64,000 nt of DNA from Reclinomonas americana ATCC 50394. Its lineage: Eukaryota; Jakobida; Jakobea; Jakobida. The stretch lies in NCBI GenBank assembly GCA_048213135.1, contig PS015202.1:87795-151794 (forward strand), read 5' to 3'. Below are positions 11,204-23,889 of the stretch, in pieces. The notes beneath the pieces are model-generated. The model saw only the letters and a list, made by a program, of their open reading frames with translations, searched no databases and was not told where the DNA came from. The translations under genes were made by a program, and so were the position numbers. Within the stretch, counting starts at the first letter, position 1. The number at the start of each line of letters is the position of its first letter.

Positions 11204-14200
11204 ATGTCGTCGCGGCATGCATACTCACGAGCAGAGCTTCTTGCTCTGCGCAATGCAGTGAGCGATCCTCCACCAAGACCCGACGGTCTTCCTTTTCATT
11301 TGTGGAAACATGCACCGTTGCGCCCTTGTCTCTCTGCGAATAATGTGTGTGCGCCAAGGTCTCTGATCGTGCCTCTGTGAAGACACTTGGACTTGCCGGA
11401 CGACTGTTGGAGACGAGTGTTTGAGTTCACCGATCTCGGTGAGTGCATCGCATGCATGTGCACCTCCCGCATATTCGCTCAATCACTCCCCGCTCACAGG
11501 CGAAGTGCTGCGTCTGCGACGCGTGAATTCGCGGTCAGTCAGCAGAGTACCTCCACCTCCACCCTCTTCCTTCACTGACAGACGGTGAGCGATGCCTGCA
11601 CAGGTGGAAGCACATCGTGTTCCTCTCCGAGTTTGTCCGTGTGCCACTGCCGCTGCGCTCACGCGTGCAGTATCCGCCTGGGCGACTCATGAGGTTCGTT
11701 TCTGCGCGCATCTGCTCTCCCATGGTGTGGCTCCTGACTGGGGAGTGGAGCAGATTGATGTTGGCCACCTTGCAGAGATTCCGTGCACTCCGAGTGCTGT
11801 CGCTGGGACTGGATCGCCGCTACCTGGCATCCTCCTCCTCTTCGACTGGCGCTGCCCCTTCTGCTGCTGCTGCTGCTGCTGGTGGTGGATCCAGTTCGTC
11901 GCCTTTACCATCACCGTCTCCGTCTCCGTCGGCCCGTGTCGATCATGCCAGCAGTGTGTTTGTGGACGAGTTTCAGGCGGTGAGCGTGTGGAGTGACGCA
12001 CACACGCGCCAATCGAGTTGTGTCTCACCTGCAAGCGCAGTCTGACTGGCGTCAAGAACCGCGGCAAGAGCGCCGGAGGGGCAACTCTACACAGTCATCG
12101 TCGTCGTCGGTGGCGTCGTCGGCATCGACGCAGCACGTGTACCGCGACGAGGTGTGCATGAGTGACGCACAGATGGAGGAACTCTTCGCCGCCATGGTGC
12201 ACCTCGAGAAGCTGCAGCTGTGTGGTATCGGTGGCCTTCGATCATTCCGCTTGCCACCACCACTGGCACGCACGCTGCGCCACGCCTCGTTTATGGTAAG
12301 TCGAGTGTACACGTACGAGAAGCATCGTACTGACCATGCGGCAACAGAACTGCTCGGATCTGACACTGAGCATGTCGACAAGTGCGCCGGCGGCTGCCGC
12401 ATCCGCGGCAGACGACACGGCGGCCGTGCGTCGCTTCCCATCGGATCCAGACGCGCCCCCCGTACCTCTATCGATGTGCGCCTTTCTTCAGGCCGCCGTG
12501 CGGCTCGTTTCTCTCAACATTGAGAGTTGTCGGTAAGCGATGCCGATGGCACTTCGTCTCTCTCTTCCTCCGCACACACTCTGAATCCCATGCAGCAATC
12601 TGGACGTGTCCAGCGTGGCCGAGGCTGTGTCATGCCACCTCTCGGTTCTCCGTACTCTCTCCATACACGCCAGTGGTCGAGAGGCGTCCTCTCGTCTCGT
12701 CTTCTCCTCATCATCACTCAAATCGCTGCGCATCTCCAACTGTGCCGTGCTGGCGCTGGCACTGCAGACACCGGCGCTGGAGCATTTGCAGCTGTTTGAC
12801 ATGCACGAATTGGACGAGGACGCGCTGTGTGCCACGTTGCTCGATCTGCAGCGTGGAGTACACCCGCACGACGGCACCGCCACCACCAACGTGTCGGTGT
12901 TGATTCGTCGTTCGCCGGTGCGAATGGTGACGGTGCCGGCGGGCTCGCGCGTGCACTCACTCTCACTGCGCGACATGCCCGTGTTGGATACTGGTGAGAC
13001 AGGGAGAAGGCAGAGGAGAGATGGAGGGTACGCTCTCGTGATTCGTCCTCACACTCGCACGCACACACACACAGTGGTGCTGGTGGAACCGTCGTCACTG
13101 AGTGTTCTCGAATGCATTCGCCTGCCCGAGCTGCACGTGGTAACGGCGCAGGTGCCGATCGACGATGTGCCGAGGTTGACCGATGCGCCGCCCGTCAATC
13201 AGTCGCTCCGTGAGCTGTGTCTGGAGCAGTGCCCGGCTCTCGACGCGCGCGCTGTCGAGACGATTCTTGGAGGTGCAGAAGAACGATCAACATCGTGTGA
13301 TACTTTTGTGTTCTCACTCGGCTCGCTCAGTATTCTCCCAACTGCACCACTTGACGCTCGGTGTGCAGCCACACGGCGCACTGGTCAAGAATGGCCGTTT
13401 GCGTTTTACGTCGCCATCGCTTCGGCATGTCTCGTTCCGAGTGAGTATCATCATCTCGAGCTCGCTGTCGTCGACTGTTCCTGAAGGCGTTTCACAGGAC
13501 TGCACGGTGGGCTCCACGATGTTGGCCACGTCGGGTCTCGCAGCGGCCTCGACATTGAGTACATTGGACCTACAGAGCGTCACGTGGCAATCAGGTACTT
13601 GTTGAAACGCGCACTCACACATTTTTCATTGTCAGGAAGCCAGCTGACATGGTGCTATAATCAGGGCTCAAGTCGCCGTCGCTGCACCGCTTGCTGGCCA
13701 CGCATTCGGTGCTGGTGTCGCCGTGGGATGCACCGGCCTTTGGAGAAGTGGCTGTTGTGTCGCTGCGTGCGCTCGCACTGGCAAACTGCGAGGTGTCGGT
13801 GCCACTACTGCTGTCCGTGTTGCAGAGCTGGTGCGTACGTCCATCCGTCCCTTCTCCTTTCCCGACACCGAGACCAACGTCCTCTTTCTTTCGCGCATGC
13901 GCACAGCGAGCGATCACTACAGACGCTGGATTTGCGGCACACGTACGCTACACCAGCGCCGTCGCCGACCACCTCGGCAGCCGCCAACGCGGCGGCCTCC
14001 GGTGCAGGCAAGTCCCCGCACGTGTCCAAGCTGGCAGAGGAGATGGGTGTGCGGCCATCCCTCTACGCCGCCGGTTTCTACCCGGCCGAGAGCGATGATG
14101 ATGACAGTGGTGACGATGACGACGACGACGAGGAGGAGGAGGCAGGGAACAGAACGACGAGGGTGAAATCGGCGAGTGCTGAATCCGCAGCGTGGTCGTT

Positions 14201-14627
14201 GGAGCGGCTAACTGCACTTCGTAGTCTGTGGTTGGCCGGTTCCGGTGGCGGCAGTGCTTCATTGTCCTCCTCCTCCTCCTCCACCACCACCACCACCACC
14301 GCTTCGGCGGCAGCATCGGCAGGGGGCGGCAGTGGAGGAGGCGCGCGTACTCAATCGCCCAAGATTGTCAGCAGTGGAGGCGCTGGCGCGCAGTCGCCGT
14401 TCGTGCATGTTTTGCTGTGTGATCGACGACTGGCGATCACCCCACTACTGGCCTCCCGCTGTCGCAGCGGTGCAGCTGTATTGACGGTGAATGTCGAATC
14501 AGGGTCCACTGGCACGTTTGCGGCAGACGCACTGCGCGCCACTGTCACCAGTGGAAATGTGTGTGTGGTGACGGTGCCGCCGCTGGCGCAATCGATACCG
14601 ATTCCGCGAATGAAATCTCCACGGTAG
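11204..14627 (+). CDS. F-box / leucine-rich-repeat protein
   Basis: ATG 11204. Exon 1 ends at 11316; a 66-bp intron with a GTTGCGC donor (11317-11382) restores frame into the F-box (LDLPDDCWRRVFEFTDLG, then EVLRLRRVNSRWKHIV after two more introns). Without this intron a TGA at 11378 would stop the frame. The F-box predicts an SCF substrate adaptor binding Skp1. Downstream are irregular LRRs (LEKLQLCGIGGLRSFRL, LRTLSIHAS, LKSLRISNCAVLALAL, LEHLQLFDMHELDEDAL, LRELCLEQCPALDARAV, LSTLDLQSV, LRALALANCEVSVPLLL, LQTLDLRHTYA) interrupted by Ser/Ala/Asp-rich loops. The tail is low complexity and ends LAQSIPIPRMKSPR. The N-terminus has YSRAELLALR, like an eIF4E-binding YX4LPhi motif. About 10-12 introns. 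Confidence 0.8.
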
Positions 14628-14685
14628 TCATGTGATGTTACAACAATGACGTAAAAAAGTACATTACAGTTCGTCGCCACGCGCA

Positions 14686-17600
14686 TCACCTCAACGATCC
14701 TTCGTCATCGAGGCCTGCGCCGGCTTCCACACGCGAGAAAAGATTGTACAGTTCAAAATGCTTGCGATGCGACGCAATCTCGAGCGGTCTCTGCACCAGG
14801 TCGGTGCCACCCGCCGGGTGCTTGACGCGTTGTGCGATGGCCAGCGATGCGCCGGCTCGAATCAGAGCGCGAACGGCTTTGATCTTGCCCTCGGATGCAG
14901 CGAGACAGAGCGCAGTGGTGTGCGTGTCACCTATAACGTGGTCAGGCGACGGAGACTCTTTCAAGATTCTGCATCCACACTCACCAATCCACCACAGCTG
15001 GTTCACGTCCACAAAACGGTGCGCGGCCAACACCGGTATGCATTTCGGTCGATCGAGCTTGGCGGCGACAAACAGTGGCTGTACAGAGAGATGAGCAAAG
15101 GGGTCCACACTTTGCAGCATACACGGGGAGGGTGCGACACACCGGCAAGTTGCCGTGATCTGGACAAGTGGCGGTGGGATCCGCGTGCAACTCATTGATG
15201 AGGTAGTCCACAACGTCGTCGTTGTCGAGCTCCACCGATTTGGAGAGCGGCTGTGAGAAAAACGGTCAGCTCACTGCCTGCTCGTCAAAATTCCGCGCCA
15301 ATCCTCACCGTCCCCTGATTGCACATGAAGCACGGCAGGTTGACGTGCACACCACACCACCGCACCAAGTACTCCATCACACGCAGCTGGCCCCATCGCA
15401 CCGCACGACCCATCGCCGTGTCCTTGGTGGCATCGCACGTCAACTGCACATCGGCTCCTGCTCGAATCAGTGCCGTCACCGCCTGTTTGACACTCGCAGA
15501 TGTCAGCACTCTACGCAAGGAATGTGCACCATGCGAATAACCACAACTTCCAAGTTGCCGTTCTTGGCCGCCGCGTGAATCGGCTGTTGGCTGACTGGTA
15601 AGCAAATGCTTCTCTAGATCTTCAAGTGTCACATCACTCTCACCGCATTGCCGTTCTCCGACTGCAGATTCGGGTTCGCGCCGTGATCCAGCAGGGCCTG
15701 CAACAGATCGACTTGATTGCGCACAGCTGCCACATACAGTGCCTGTGTGTGGGGGCTCAAATGAGGTGACACCAAACAAACGAGCAAAAACAAGCACACG
15801 ACGACGGACCGTTGAACCCGTGGCGATGCGATACTGCGATGGACCGTCGGCCGGCCACTGCATGTCGACGTCGACACCGAAGCGGAGCAGCAGGTGCAGC
15901 AGTGGGAGAACAAGTTGCTGTTGCTGCAGCAGCGGCACCTTGAGAATGATCGGATTGCGCTTGTCGTTGACATGCGCGCCATTGGTACAGAAGAGATCCA
16001 CAAGTGCAAGATCAATGTGCTGCCGATCCACGTACGCCTGCAACAGCGGTGGATGACCTGCGTTGAGGTCGGCGCCCAGTCGCACCAGCAGAGCCACCAC
16101 TTCCACGTCCGGGTACTCGTGAGTATTCATGTAGGCATTCAATACCTGCGAGAGGCATTGGTCGGCACACGTTTTTTCTGGGGGGGGGGGGGGAAGGGAG
16201 CACTCCACTAAATGATATACCTCAAAGCCATCGGCATTCATGTCGGTGCCACGAAGAGCAATGGTCCGCACGACATGCAAGTCGACCTCGGTGCCGCACA
16301 CATACTGATGCAGAACCTGAGCGTGCGGGCGTGTGAGTTTCTCTCTGTGAGAGGAAGCGTAGGAGAAAGCAGTGCGCAACGTGCAAGTGGCTCAGTTGTG
16401 GGGTCTCCACTCCTGCGCCAATGAGTGCCATCAGAATCGACATGTCCTCACGCTCCAGCGGTGTGGTGATGTACGACTCGTTGGCAACACCCTCCCATCG
16501 GTCACCAGACACACGTTCCTCTGCAGCGGAGAGTGCCCGTAAGCGGCAATGAGCACGTACGACTTTTGACGATGATACATGCGCGCACGCAGACCCCACG
16601 GAATGCCGGCACTCGGATTGGCGCCGGCTTTAAGCAGAAACTCGACCGTCTCCAAGTGGCTCTTTGCAATCGCCAGTGCCCTGCAGGAAATGTGCGGTGA
16701 GAACAAGGAGTGGCACAACAGGCACGGCGCGGACGCAACAGCGGGGTGATGAGGCGACGGCGCGGAAACACACTCGTCGACGAAGGGGAAAAGTCGGAAA
16801 TGTACTGTATCTGGAACTGATCGATGCGAACACCAGCCCTGCACCGGAGAGCGCACACAATTAGCCTTCTCCTTTTGTTCTGCAAGCATCACCATCTGCA
16901 CACGAAACATGACAAGCACTGGTAGTACGCTCATCCATCGCGACGGCTCCATGGTCAGCATGACCTCGTGGAGGTAGTTTCGCTTGTCCTCTGCGCAGCG
17001 GCAAGCACATTCAACTAACTCTCCACAGCCGTGTGACAGACAGCACTAATCCCTACCGTACAAGAACGAGCGTGTGCTCTTCGAGTGCAGCACGGCGCGC
17101 AAGTAATCCATGTGACCGTTTTCCACCAACCACATACTGCTCGCCACGTGAGTGAGGCACACCAAAAAGTGAGACGAGCACACGGGGTACGCAACACGTC
17201 GAGAGGATTCGTCGTGGCATCGTACTCCTCTGCCAGCTGCTGGCTCAACTCGAGATCGTTGTACTCGAACATGGCCACGGACATGAAGTTGTGCGGTACT
17301 GCGTAGATGCATGAGGAGATGGTGAGCACCGGCATTGGCATTACTTCTCGCACATGGAGACGCACATGAGGTGTTGGGGCAGGTTGCAGGTCGTCGTGTG
17401 AACGGATGATCGATTCCCAGTCCAGTCCACTCGGCCACCGCACTATACACAATGGCATCATGCCGCGGAGCCGCCAGGCTGTGGAGAAACGAATCGTGAG
17501 GTCGAGACGATCAGCATCGTGGTGAAAGCCACGGCACAGCACGCAACTTGTACATTCGACTGCGCTCTGCTGTGAACTCCAGGTCAACACCCTGCCTCTC

Positions 17601-19037
17601 GACCAGCAAGTACTGAACCACCTCCGCCGCCGCCATGTCCACCACCAAGTCTGGCGACACGAGTGGTTCCACGAAACCATCTGCATACGGAAGAAGGACT
17701 GGCAGTCAGCGAGATAAACAAAGTGGTCTTGCAACAAAAGGCAAGACGCACGCATGTCGCCGGCTTGCGTTGCGTGCTTGATGATGGCACGCGCAGCCGC
17801 CACACCCAGTCCATCGTGCACCACATTGGTCTGTTCAGGGCAGAGAGAGAGACAGATCAGCCCCGAGAGAGGAACAACACAGCTGATGATGGCACGCAAC
17901 CATGGCCAGGCGCGCCAGGATCCGAACGGCGCGGTCACATGTGTCGTGCAGGTAGGCGGCCAGCGCCGACTTGGTGGCCGACGGCAAGTGGATCGGCGCG
18001 CTCTGTCGGCACAGTTGCTCGAACGCAGGCGGGACAGAACGCACAGTGCCAGGAGGTTCTGCATCCGCACACACAACATGAGCGACGTTGATCCACTGCC
18101 AACTTTCCAGACTCTCTCTCGGCAAACCTCCAGTGAGACGCTCCCACATGAGATCAAACAGAGTGGGAATCAGGGTGGAGTTCATGTAGTTGGCACGGTC
18201 GTGCGGGAAGCTTATGAACTGCGCACACACGGATGAGAGACAGCAACAGCGACAGGGCTGCGATCAGTCCAAACAAACACACACCGTCTGCCAAAAGTCG
18301 TCAAAGTGTCGCCCCGTGTACCGCAACACCGCCGCCGTGTGCTTCTCCAGCTCGCTCCCATGCGGCACAATCACCACTTCCGTCACTGGCGGCTGCACCA
18401 CCAGCGGCACCGCTCGCCTCGACGAAGCCGGCACCGACGATCGCGCACTGGCCGATCCCGAGTTCGCACCCGGCCCACCGCCCGCCACAGTAACAGGCGC
18501 CGACATGGACGCCACCACCGTCGACGGCAGCAGCACAGAGAATCGCGCACTGCCGAGATCCTCCAGCTGCTGTGGCACGGTGTCTCCACCTTGCACAGTC
18601 ATTGTCGACGCCGTGTCGTCTGTGAACCCTTCTTCGTCCTCAAGAGGAAGCGCAGGCTGCTGCTCCAGTAGCGACAGAGGAATGCGCGGCACGGGTACTG
18701 CAGGTGCGGCGGCATGCACCGATGTCAAGGCCGCAGTCGATGAGTTGAGATCGTCGTACACTGCTGCTGCTGCTGCTGCTCCTGTGACTGTTGCTGTGGC
18801 CACCTGCTCATCGTCTTCTACATCATCGACGACACTGTGTGGTGGTTCATCGGCGCCCACCACTGCCACATCGCTGCGCATGCGCTCCGTAGGCGGAGGT
18901 GGTGGACGGTGATTGGTCGACTGTGAGGCCAGTGAGTGTGCGGAGGCGTGCGAGGAGACGGGTGGCAGTGGTGGTGGAGAGAGTGGAGAGTGCATAGCGC
19001 TGTGTGAACGCCTCGCAGAGGAGCCTCCCGAACCCAT
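14686..19037 (-). CDS. Large ankyrin-repeat protein
   Basis: Read from ATG 19037 (MGSGGSSARRSHSAMHS; an upstream TTG-initiated extension is not needed) to TGA 14686, with about 15 introns. The first ~250 residues are low complexity. A helical region follows (18230-17000) containing FISFPHDRANYMNSTLIPTL and FMSVAMFEYNDLELSQQLAE. The C-terminal half is ankyrin-like: SHLETVEFLLKAGANPSAG, DVEVVALLVRLGADLNAG, ALYVAAVRNQVDLLQALLD, AVTALIRAGADVQLTCD, LCLAASEGKIKAVRALIRAG. It ends VEAGAGLDDEGSLR. The FISFP...NSTLIPTL segment faintly recalls the Ufd2 core, but I would not call it. Ankyrin repeats imply protein binding; partner and site are unknown. Convergent with the F-box gene, 58 bp apart. Confidence 0.75.
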
Positions 19038-19139
19038 GTCGCAGCGACTCTTGAGTCTAAAAATCTGATATCGATGGTTGGTTGTTGAGGACAAGCGACG
19101 TTTGTGTTCTTTTGTTGTTGTTGTTGTTGTTTACACGTG

Positions 19140-22108
19140 TTACAAAAAGGCAGTGGTTGTGGAGGACTGAAGCTTCCGCCTGGTTTTTTCTCTTTTCTGT
19201 GCGCTCATCGGGCTTCGGCGATCGAGCTGTGCCGGCTGTGTCTGCTGGTGGCAAAGTGAGCGAGGGAAGGAAGTGATGCATGGTGTGACGATGGCATACC
19301 TGGCGCCGGCAGAGGAAGGGCGACCGGAGGGAGAGCGCGTGCTGCCGCCCGGGGAGGAGGCAAGCAGCTGGGCGGCGGTGACAACGGTTCCCGAGTTGGA
19401 TCTCGAGTGCCTGCGAGGCGAGTGCGTGGGAGGCGAGTGAGTCCATGAGAGATCGAAGAAACCGAGGGATACGATCCACTGACCCGCCGCGTGAGGGTGC
19501 CGGTGCGGGTGTTGGTGAGGCAGGCGCTGCGGAGCCATTCGAATGCTGGGTGGGAGTGGCGCGCGGAACCACTGGCTCACTAATGTCGCCGGTCACGCGT
19601 CGCCGGTGACCGCTGGCCGCACTGGCTGAGGCCGGTCGCTTGACGGCCTCGCTCTTTGGTGACGTCTGCAGCACGAACCGACTTTGTCAGGAAAAAATCC
19701 ACACAGCCGGGCGACATTTCCTCCACAAACCTCGTTCATCAACAAGACGGCCGAGGGTCGCACAAAAATGCCATAGTCCATGGGAGCGGCAAAGTACTTG
19801 ACTCCCATCACTGCACCGTCGTTCTTGCCGACTGCCGCACGTCTCCGTCGGTGAGTGGCGAAGGAGAATGCAAAAAAAGCGTGCAAAAACATGACGCAAC
19901 ATGGTTGATCGAGTTCCACGCCGATCCACACACCCGGTGCGAACTGCACGTCGCCATTGTAGCGCACAGTGCCAGCGTGCTGTCGGCCCGTGGCCTTGAC
20001 ACGCGTGCCCACTGGCAGTGATGCAGCGCGAGAACTCTCATCCGCCTGTGACACGGTGAGTGACTCTTCTTCTGCCTTCCCCAATCCTTTCCCTCACACG
20101 CACCTCGGTGTAGTGCAGCTCCGTCAGTGGAGCCGCGGCGGCGGCAGTGGCGGTGGGCGATGGGCGCNNNNNNNNNNNNNNNNNNNNNNNNNNNNNNNNN
20201 NNNNNNNNNNNNNNNNNNNNNNNNNNNNNNNNNNNNNNNNNNNNNNNNNNNNNNNNNNNNNNNNNNNNNNNNNNNNNNNNNNNNNNNNNNNNNNNNNNNN
20301 NNNNNNNNNNNNNNNNNNNNNNNNNNNNNNNNNNNNNNNNNNNNNNNNNNNNNNNNNNNNNNNNNNNNNNNNNNNNNNNNNNNNNNNNNNNNNNNNNNNN
20401 NNNNNNNNNNNNNNNNNNNNNNNNNNNNNNNNNNNNNNNNNNNNNNNNNNNNNNNNNNNNNNNNNNNNNNNNNNNNNNNNNNNNNNNNNNNNNNNNNNNN
20501 NNNNNNNNNNNNNNNNNNNNNNNNNNNNNNNNNNNNNNNNNNNNNNNNNNNNNNNNNNNNNNNNNNNNNNNNNNNNNNNNNNNNNNNNNNNNNNNNNNNN
20601 NNNNNNNNNNNNNNNNNNNNNNNNNNNNNNNNNNNNNNNNNNNNNNNNNNNNNNNNNNNNNNNNNNNNNNNNNNNNNNNNNNNNNNNNNNNNNNNNNNNN
20701 NNNNNNNNNNNNNNNNNNNNNNNNNNNNNNNNNNNNNNNNNNNNNNNNNNNNNNNNNNNNNNNNNNNNNNNNNNNNNNNNNNNNNNNNNNNNNNNNNNNN
20801 NNNNNNNNNNNNNNNNNNNNNNNNNNNNNNNNNNNNNNNNNNNNNNNNNNNNNNNNNNNNNNNNNNNNNNNNNAGGGGGGAGGGGGAGGCGGAGGCGGAG
20901 AAGAAGAAGAAGAAGAAGAAGAAGAAGGAATGGAGAAGGAGAAGAAGAAGAAGAAGAAGAAGAAAGAAAGAGCAGGAGGAGGAAGAGGAGCAGAAGGAGG
21001 AGGAAGAAGAACCTGCACGAAGACGAAAGAGCTAGAGGAAAAACAAGAAGGAGAAGTAGAACAATAAGGAAGAGATGGAGGAGGAGAAGGAGATGGAGAA
21101 GGAGAAGCAGAGGACGAGAGGGGAGGGGGAGGAGGAGGAGAAGAAGAAGAAGAAGAAGAACAAGGACACGGAGGAGAAGAAGGCGCATGGAGGAAATGTA
21201 TTCGACGACGAAAGAGCCAGAAGAGGAGAAACAAGAACAAGGCAAAGAAGAGAAGCACGCGAAGGAGGAGGAGGACGAGGACGAGGAAGAGGAGGAGGAG
21301 GAGGAGAAGAAGAAGAAGAAGAAGAAGAAGAAGAAGAAGAAAGAGCAGGAGGAGGAGGAGGACGAGGAAGAGGAGGAGGAGAAGAAGAAGATGAAGGATG
21401 AGAGATGCATTCGACGACGAAAGAGCCAGAGGAGAAACAAGAACAAGGCAAAGAAGAGAGGCACGCAAAGGAGGAGGAGCAGAGCAAGAACTCAGAGGAG
21501 GAGGAGGAGGAGAAAAGAAGAAGAAGAAGAAAGAGCAGGAGGAGGAGGAGCAGAAGAAGAAGAGGGATGAGAGATGCATTCGACGACGAAAGAGCCAGGG
21601 GAGAAACAAGAACAAGGCAACGAAGAGAAGCACGCAAAGGAGGAGGAGCAGAGCAAGAACTCAGAGGAGGATGAGGAGACCAAAAATGATCGCATGATGC
21701 ATGCACGCTTGATCGATAAAGCCTCATTTCGACCGATGCGGATTACCTCTCGCTCCAATCTAAAGTTCTCCACCTCCAGCCGATTGATGCGCTGCGCCTG
21801 GAACGCCATCTCCTCGCGCACCGCCGGCGGCACCGACGAGTCGTCAATCGAGGCCGCCTGAGAGCCTCCCAAACGTCGCAGCTCGGCCAGCTCTGCGCCC
21901 GGGTTGATGTGATGCCGCTCAATCAGCTCCCACAAGTGATCGGTCTCCTCGCGCAGACGAGAGTTGTGCGCGAGGAGCTCATAGTTCTGCGTGTGAGTAT
22001 GTGTGAGGAAAAACCGCACTCTGTGTGTGTGTGTGCGTGTGTGGTTACCTCGGCGAGCACCGACTCTAGTCGTTGTGTGTTGCGGGGAGAGGGTGAGGGC
22101 GATGTCAT
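19140..22108 (-). CDS. Coiled-coil CAP-Gly protein (interrupted by gap)
   Basis: ATG 22108 (MTSPSPSPRNTQRLESVLAE), intron, then a coiled coil (LAHNSRLREETDHLWELIER, INRLEVENFRLEREV). Next come a long polypurine repeat intron and a 706-N gap (20168-20873), then a CAP-Gly domain: VGTRVKATGRQHAGTVRYNG, FAPGVWIGVELDQP, and after a GTTGCGT intron (donor 19900) FGKNDGAVMGVKYF and YGIFVRPSAVLLM. CAP-Gly domains bind C-terminal EEY/F motifs of tubulin and EB proteins; the GKNDG core is intact. The tail is Ser/Pro/Arg-rich. The last exon and exact stop (19140 or nearby) are uncertain because three frames stay open. That the two sides of the gap are one gene is inferred from strand and from architecture shared with the next two genes. 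Confidence 0.65.
20168..20873. other. Assembly gap (706 N)
   Basis: A run of N inside the minus-strand CAP-Gly gene, bordered on the right by a long GAA/GAG repeat. Repeat collapse is a likely reason for the gap. Confidence 0.99.
20874..21690. repeat. Polypurine minisatellite (GAA/GAG-rich with a diverged long unit)
   Basis: About 800 bp of nearly pure purine on the plus strand. Within it a longer unit recurs: the 20-mer TTCGACGACGAAAGAGCCAG starts at about 21201, 21410 and 21579 (spacing 209 and 169 bp), with a more diverged copy near 21015. Each copy is followed by a related AG-rich segment (AACAAGAACAAGGCAA...). Units differ mainly in the length of GAA/GAG blocks. It sits where the minus-strand CAP-Gly gene must have an intron, so as transcribed it is a polypyrimidine tract. 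I do not treat the plus-strand Lys/Glu-rich frames as a gene. Confidence 0.75.
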
Positions 22109-22901
22109 GACGGAGAGGAGAGAAGAGAGTGAGTGAGAGGCGCCAAGCGGAAATTTCACCAGGAATGGCTTTCTTTGGCGTGAGACCATCGGAGGTCGCA
22201 AGTGCTCGCCGTGTAGACATGCATGTGATACTACGTGCGTAGTTGCGATGGAGCTCGAGGAACGTCGAATTCCACATCTCGCTGCGAACTGCGCATGCAC
22301 AGCTGATCATGATCGATATATATCAGGATCGCGCTGCGACATCGCGATCGATATACTGTCATGCCTGCGAAGTTTCAAAGGCAACCTTGATGCACCAAAG
22401 TGCGACTTATGAGAGATCCTAGATATCGACGACGTTGATTGTCCACATTATTGATTGTGACAGACTCAAAGGTGAAGAGAGAAATGCATGTCGGCCTCCG
22501 TTACACACTGCCACTTCTTCCTTGTTGTTCATCATCGTGCCACACTCTCCTCTCCTCCATCCTCCCACCTCTCCATCTGACTTGGCGTGTTGTGTGTTCG
22601 CGCCATCACCGAAAGACACACACACACACACAAAAGACACACACCACCCACTCGTACTCTCTCTCTCCCCTGATGCACTCGCTCACCACTGTGCTCGTCT
22701 GTGTGCAGCACCGGCGTGGCGCGATCATCAAGAAGGGGGCGCACACGGGCAAGGCGGGCGCGCGCATTTTCGTTTTTCTAGCGACGCACGCACGCACGCG
22801 CGAGGGAGAGCGGCACGCACACTCACTCACACACATCGGCTCTCATCGCACCCTCTCTCTGTCTCTGAGACGCACACCACTGCGATCACGACACTGGCGT
22901 C
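22109..22901. other. Divergent intergenic region between two CAP-Gly genes
   Basis: Holds the promoters of the two flanking genes. It contains a short dyad (GATCGCG 22327-22333 / CGCGATC 22343-22349) in an AT-rich GATCGATATA context, and CA-rich tracts. A stretch near 22710-22770 (plus strand, after a GTGTGCAG) could encode a small upstream exon with RRGAIIKKGAHTGKAG, but nothing confirms it. No gene is called. Confidence 0.5.
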
Positions 22902-23838
22902 ATGACGACAGAGGTGGAGGAGTTGAGATCCGAGGTATGTGTGTAAGGAGGAGAGAGAGCGCGCGCGCCGTTGAGACATCAAATCTGCTCAATCACTCAC
23001 TTCATGTGCGCCTCTCTCTCATCTCAAGAATGCGCTGCTGCGATCGGAGAACAAGGAGCTGCGACTGGAGCTGGAGCAGCTAAAGGGGCGGTATGCGTGG
23101 GCAGAAGGCGAAGCGCAGACGCTGTTGGATGAGGAGCGCGCCAACTCGGCCGCGCTGCATCACAAACTGCAGCAACTGGAGACCTCGCTGCAGGAGGAGC
23201 GCAAGCGCAATCGTGAGCTGTTCAGGGAGACGGAGAAGTTGAGAAAGACGATGGCTGAGTCGGCGGCGGCGGCAGCGGCGGCGGCGGCGGCGGCTGCTGC
23301 TGCTGCTCCACCTCCTCCTCAAGCACCGCCACCTCCTCCTTCTCAAGCAGCGCAGGGACCAGTGTCGATCTCGCAGCCTGTGTCGGTGCCGGCACTCAAC
23401 TCGCCGCGCACGCTGGCGAATGGCTCGTCTCCTGCGCGGCGGCCGGGACCGCAGCAGGGTTCGGCGGCGGCGGCGGCCTCAGTCATCCCCACGATTCAGT
23501 CGTCGTCTTCAGTGTCGTCGTTGGATTCGCCGGGAAGGACGCGTGGCGCGGCCGGCACGTCGGCGTTTGCGGTGCCCACTGGATCAGTGGCGACGAACGC
23601 CACTGTGATTGCGTATCAGCGCAAGCCTGCCGTTGGCTACATTGGCGCCAACACGCAGGCCACGCTGCCGTCCAGACAGATCGTCACCACGGCGCTCAAC
23701 AAATCCTCCCTGTCGTCGCAACAGCAAGCGTCGTCGCCGGGCCAGCAGTCGCTGTCCAAGCGGCCGGCGCCCACCAGCAGCGGCAATACCTCACAACAAC
23801 AGCAGCAGCAGCAGCAACTGCTTTTGCAGCAGCAACAA

Positions 23839-23889
<51 letters not shown>

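Noticed and set aside
11204-11400. UGA-Sec readthrough linking a 58-codon ORF to the F-box
   Set aside because: The TGA at 11378 is in frame with both parts and a tRNA-Sec exists in the window, so recoding was tempting. But a 66-bp intron with the local GTTGCGC donor class (11317-11382) removes the stop and keeps frame, which is simpler.
17835-18230. Ufd2/E4 core in the ankyrin protein
   Set aside because: Only a short segment (NYMNSTLIPTLFDLMWERL) resembles the NPYL..KLVEVL block; no U-box and no further alignment.
20874-21700. Plus-strand Lys/Glu/Arg-rich ORFs
   Set aside because: They are translations of a polypurine repeat, open in several frames at once, with no conserved start or splice structure.
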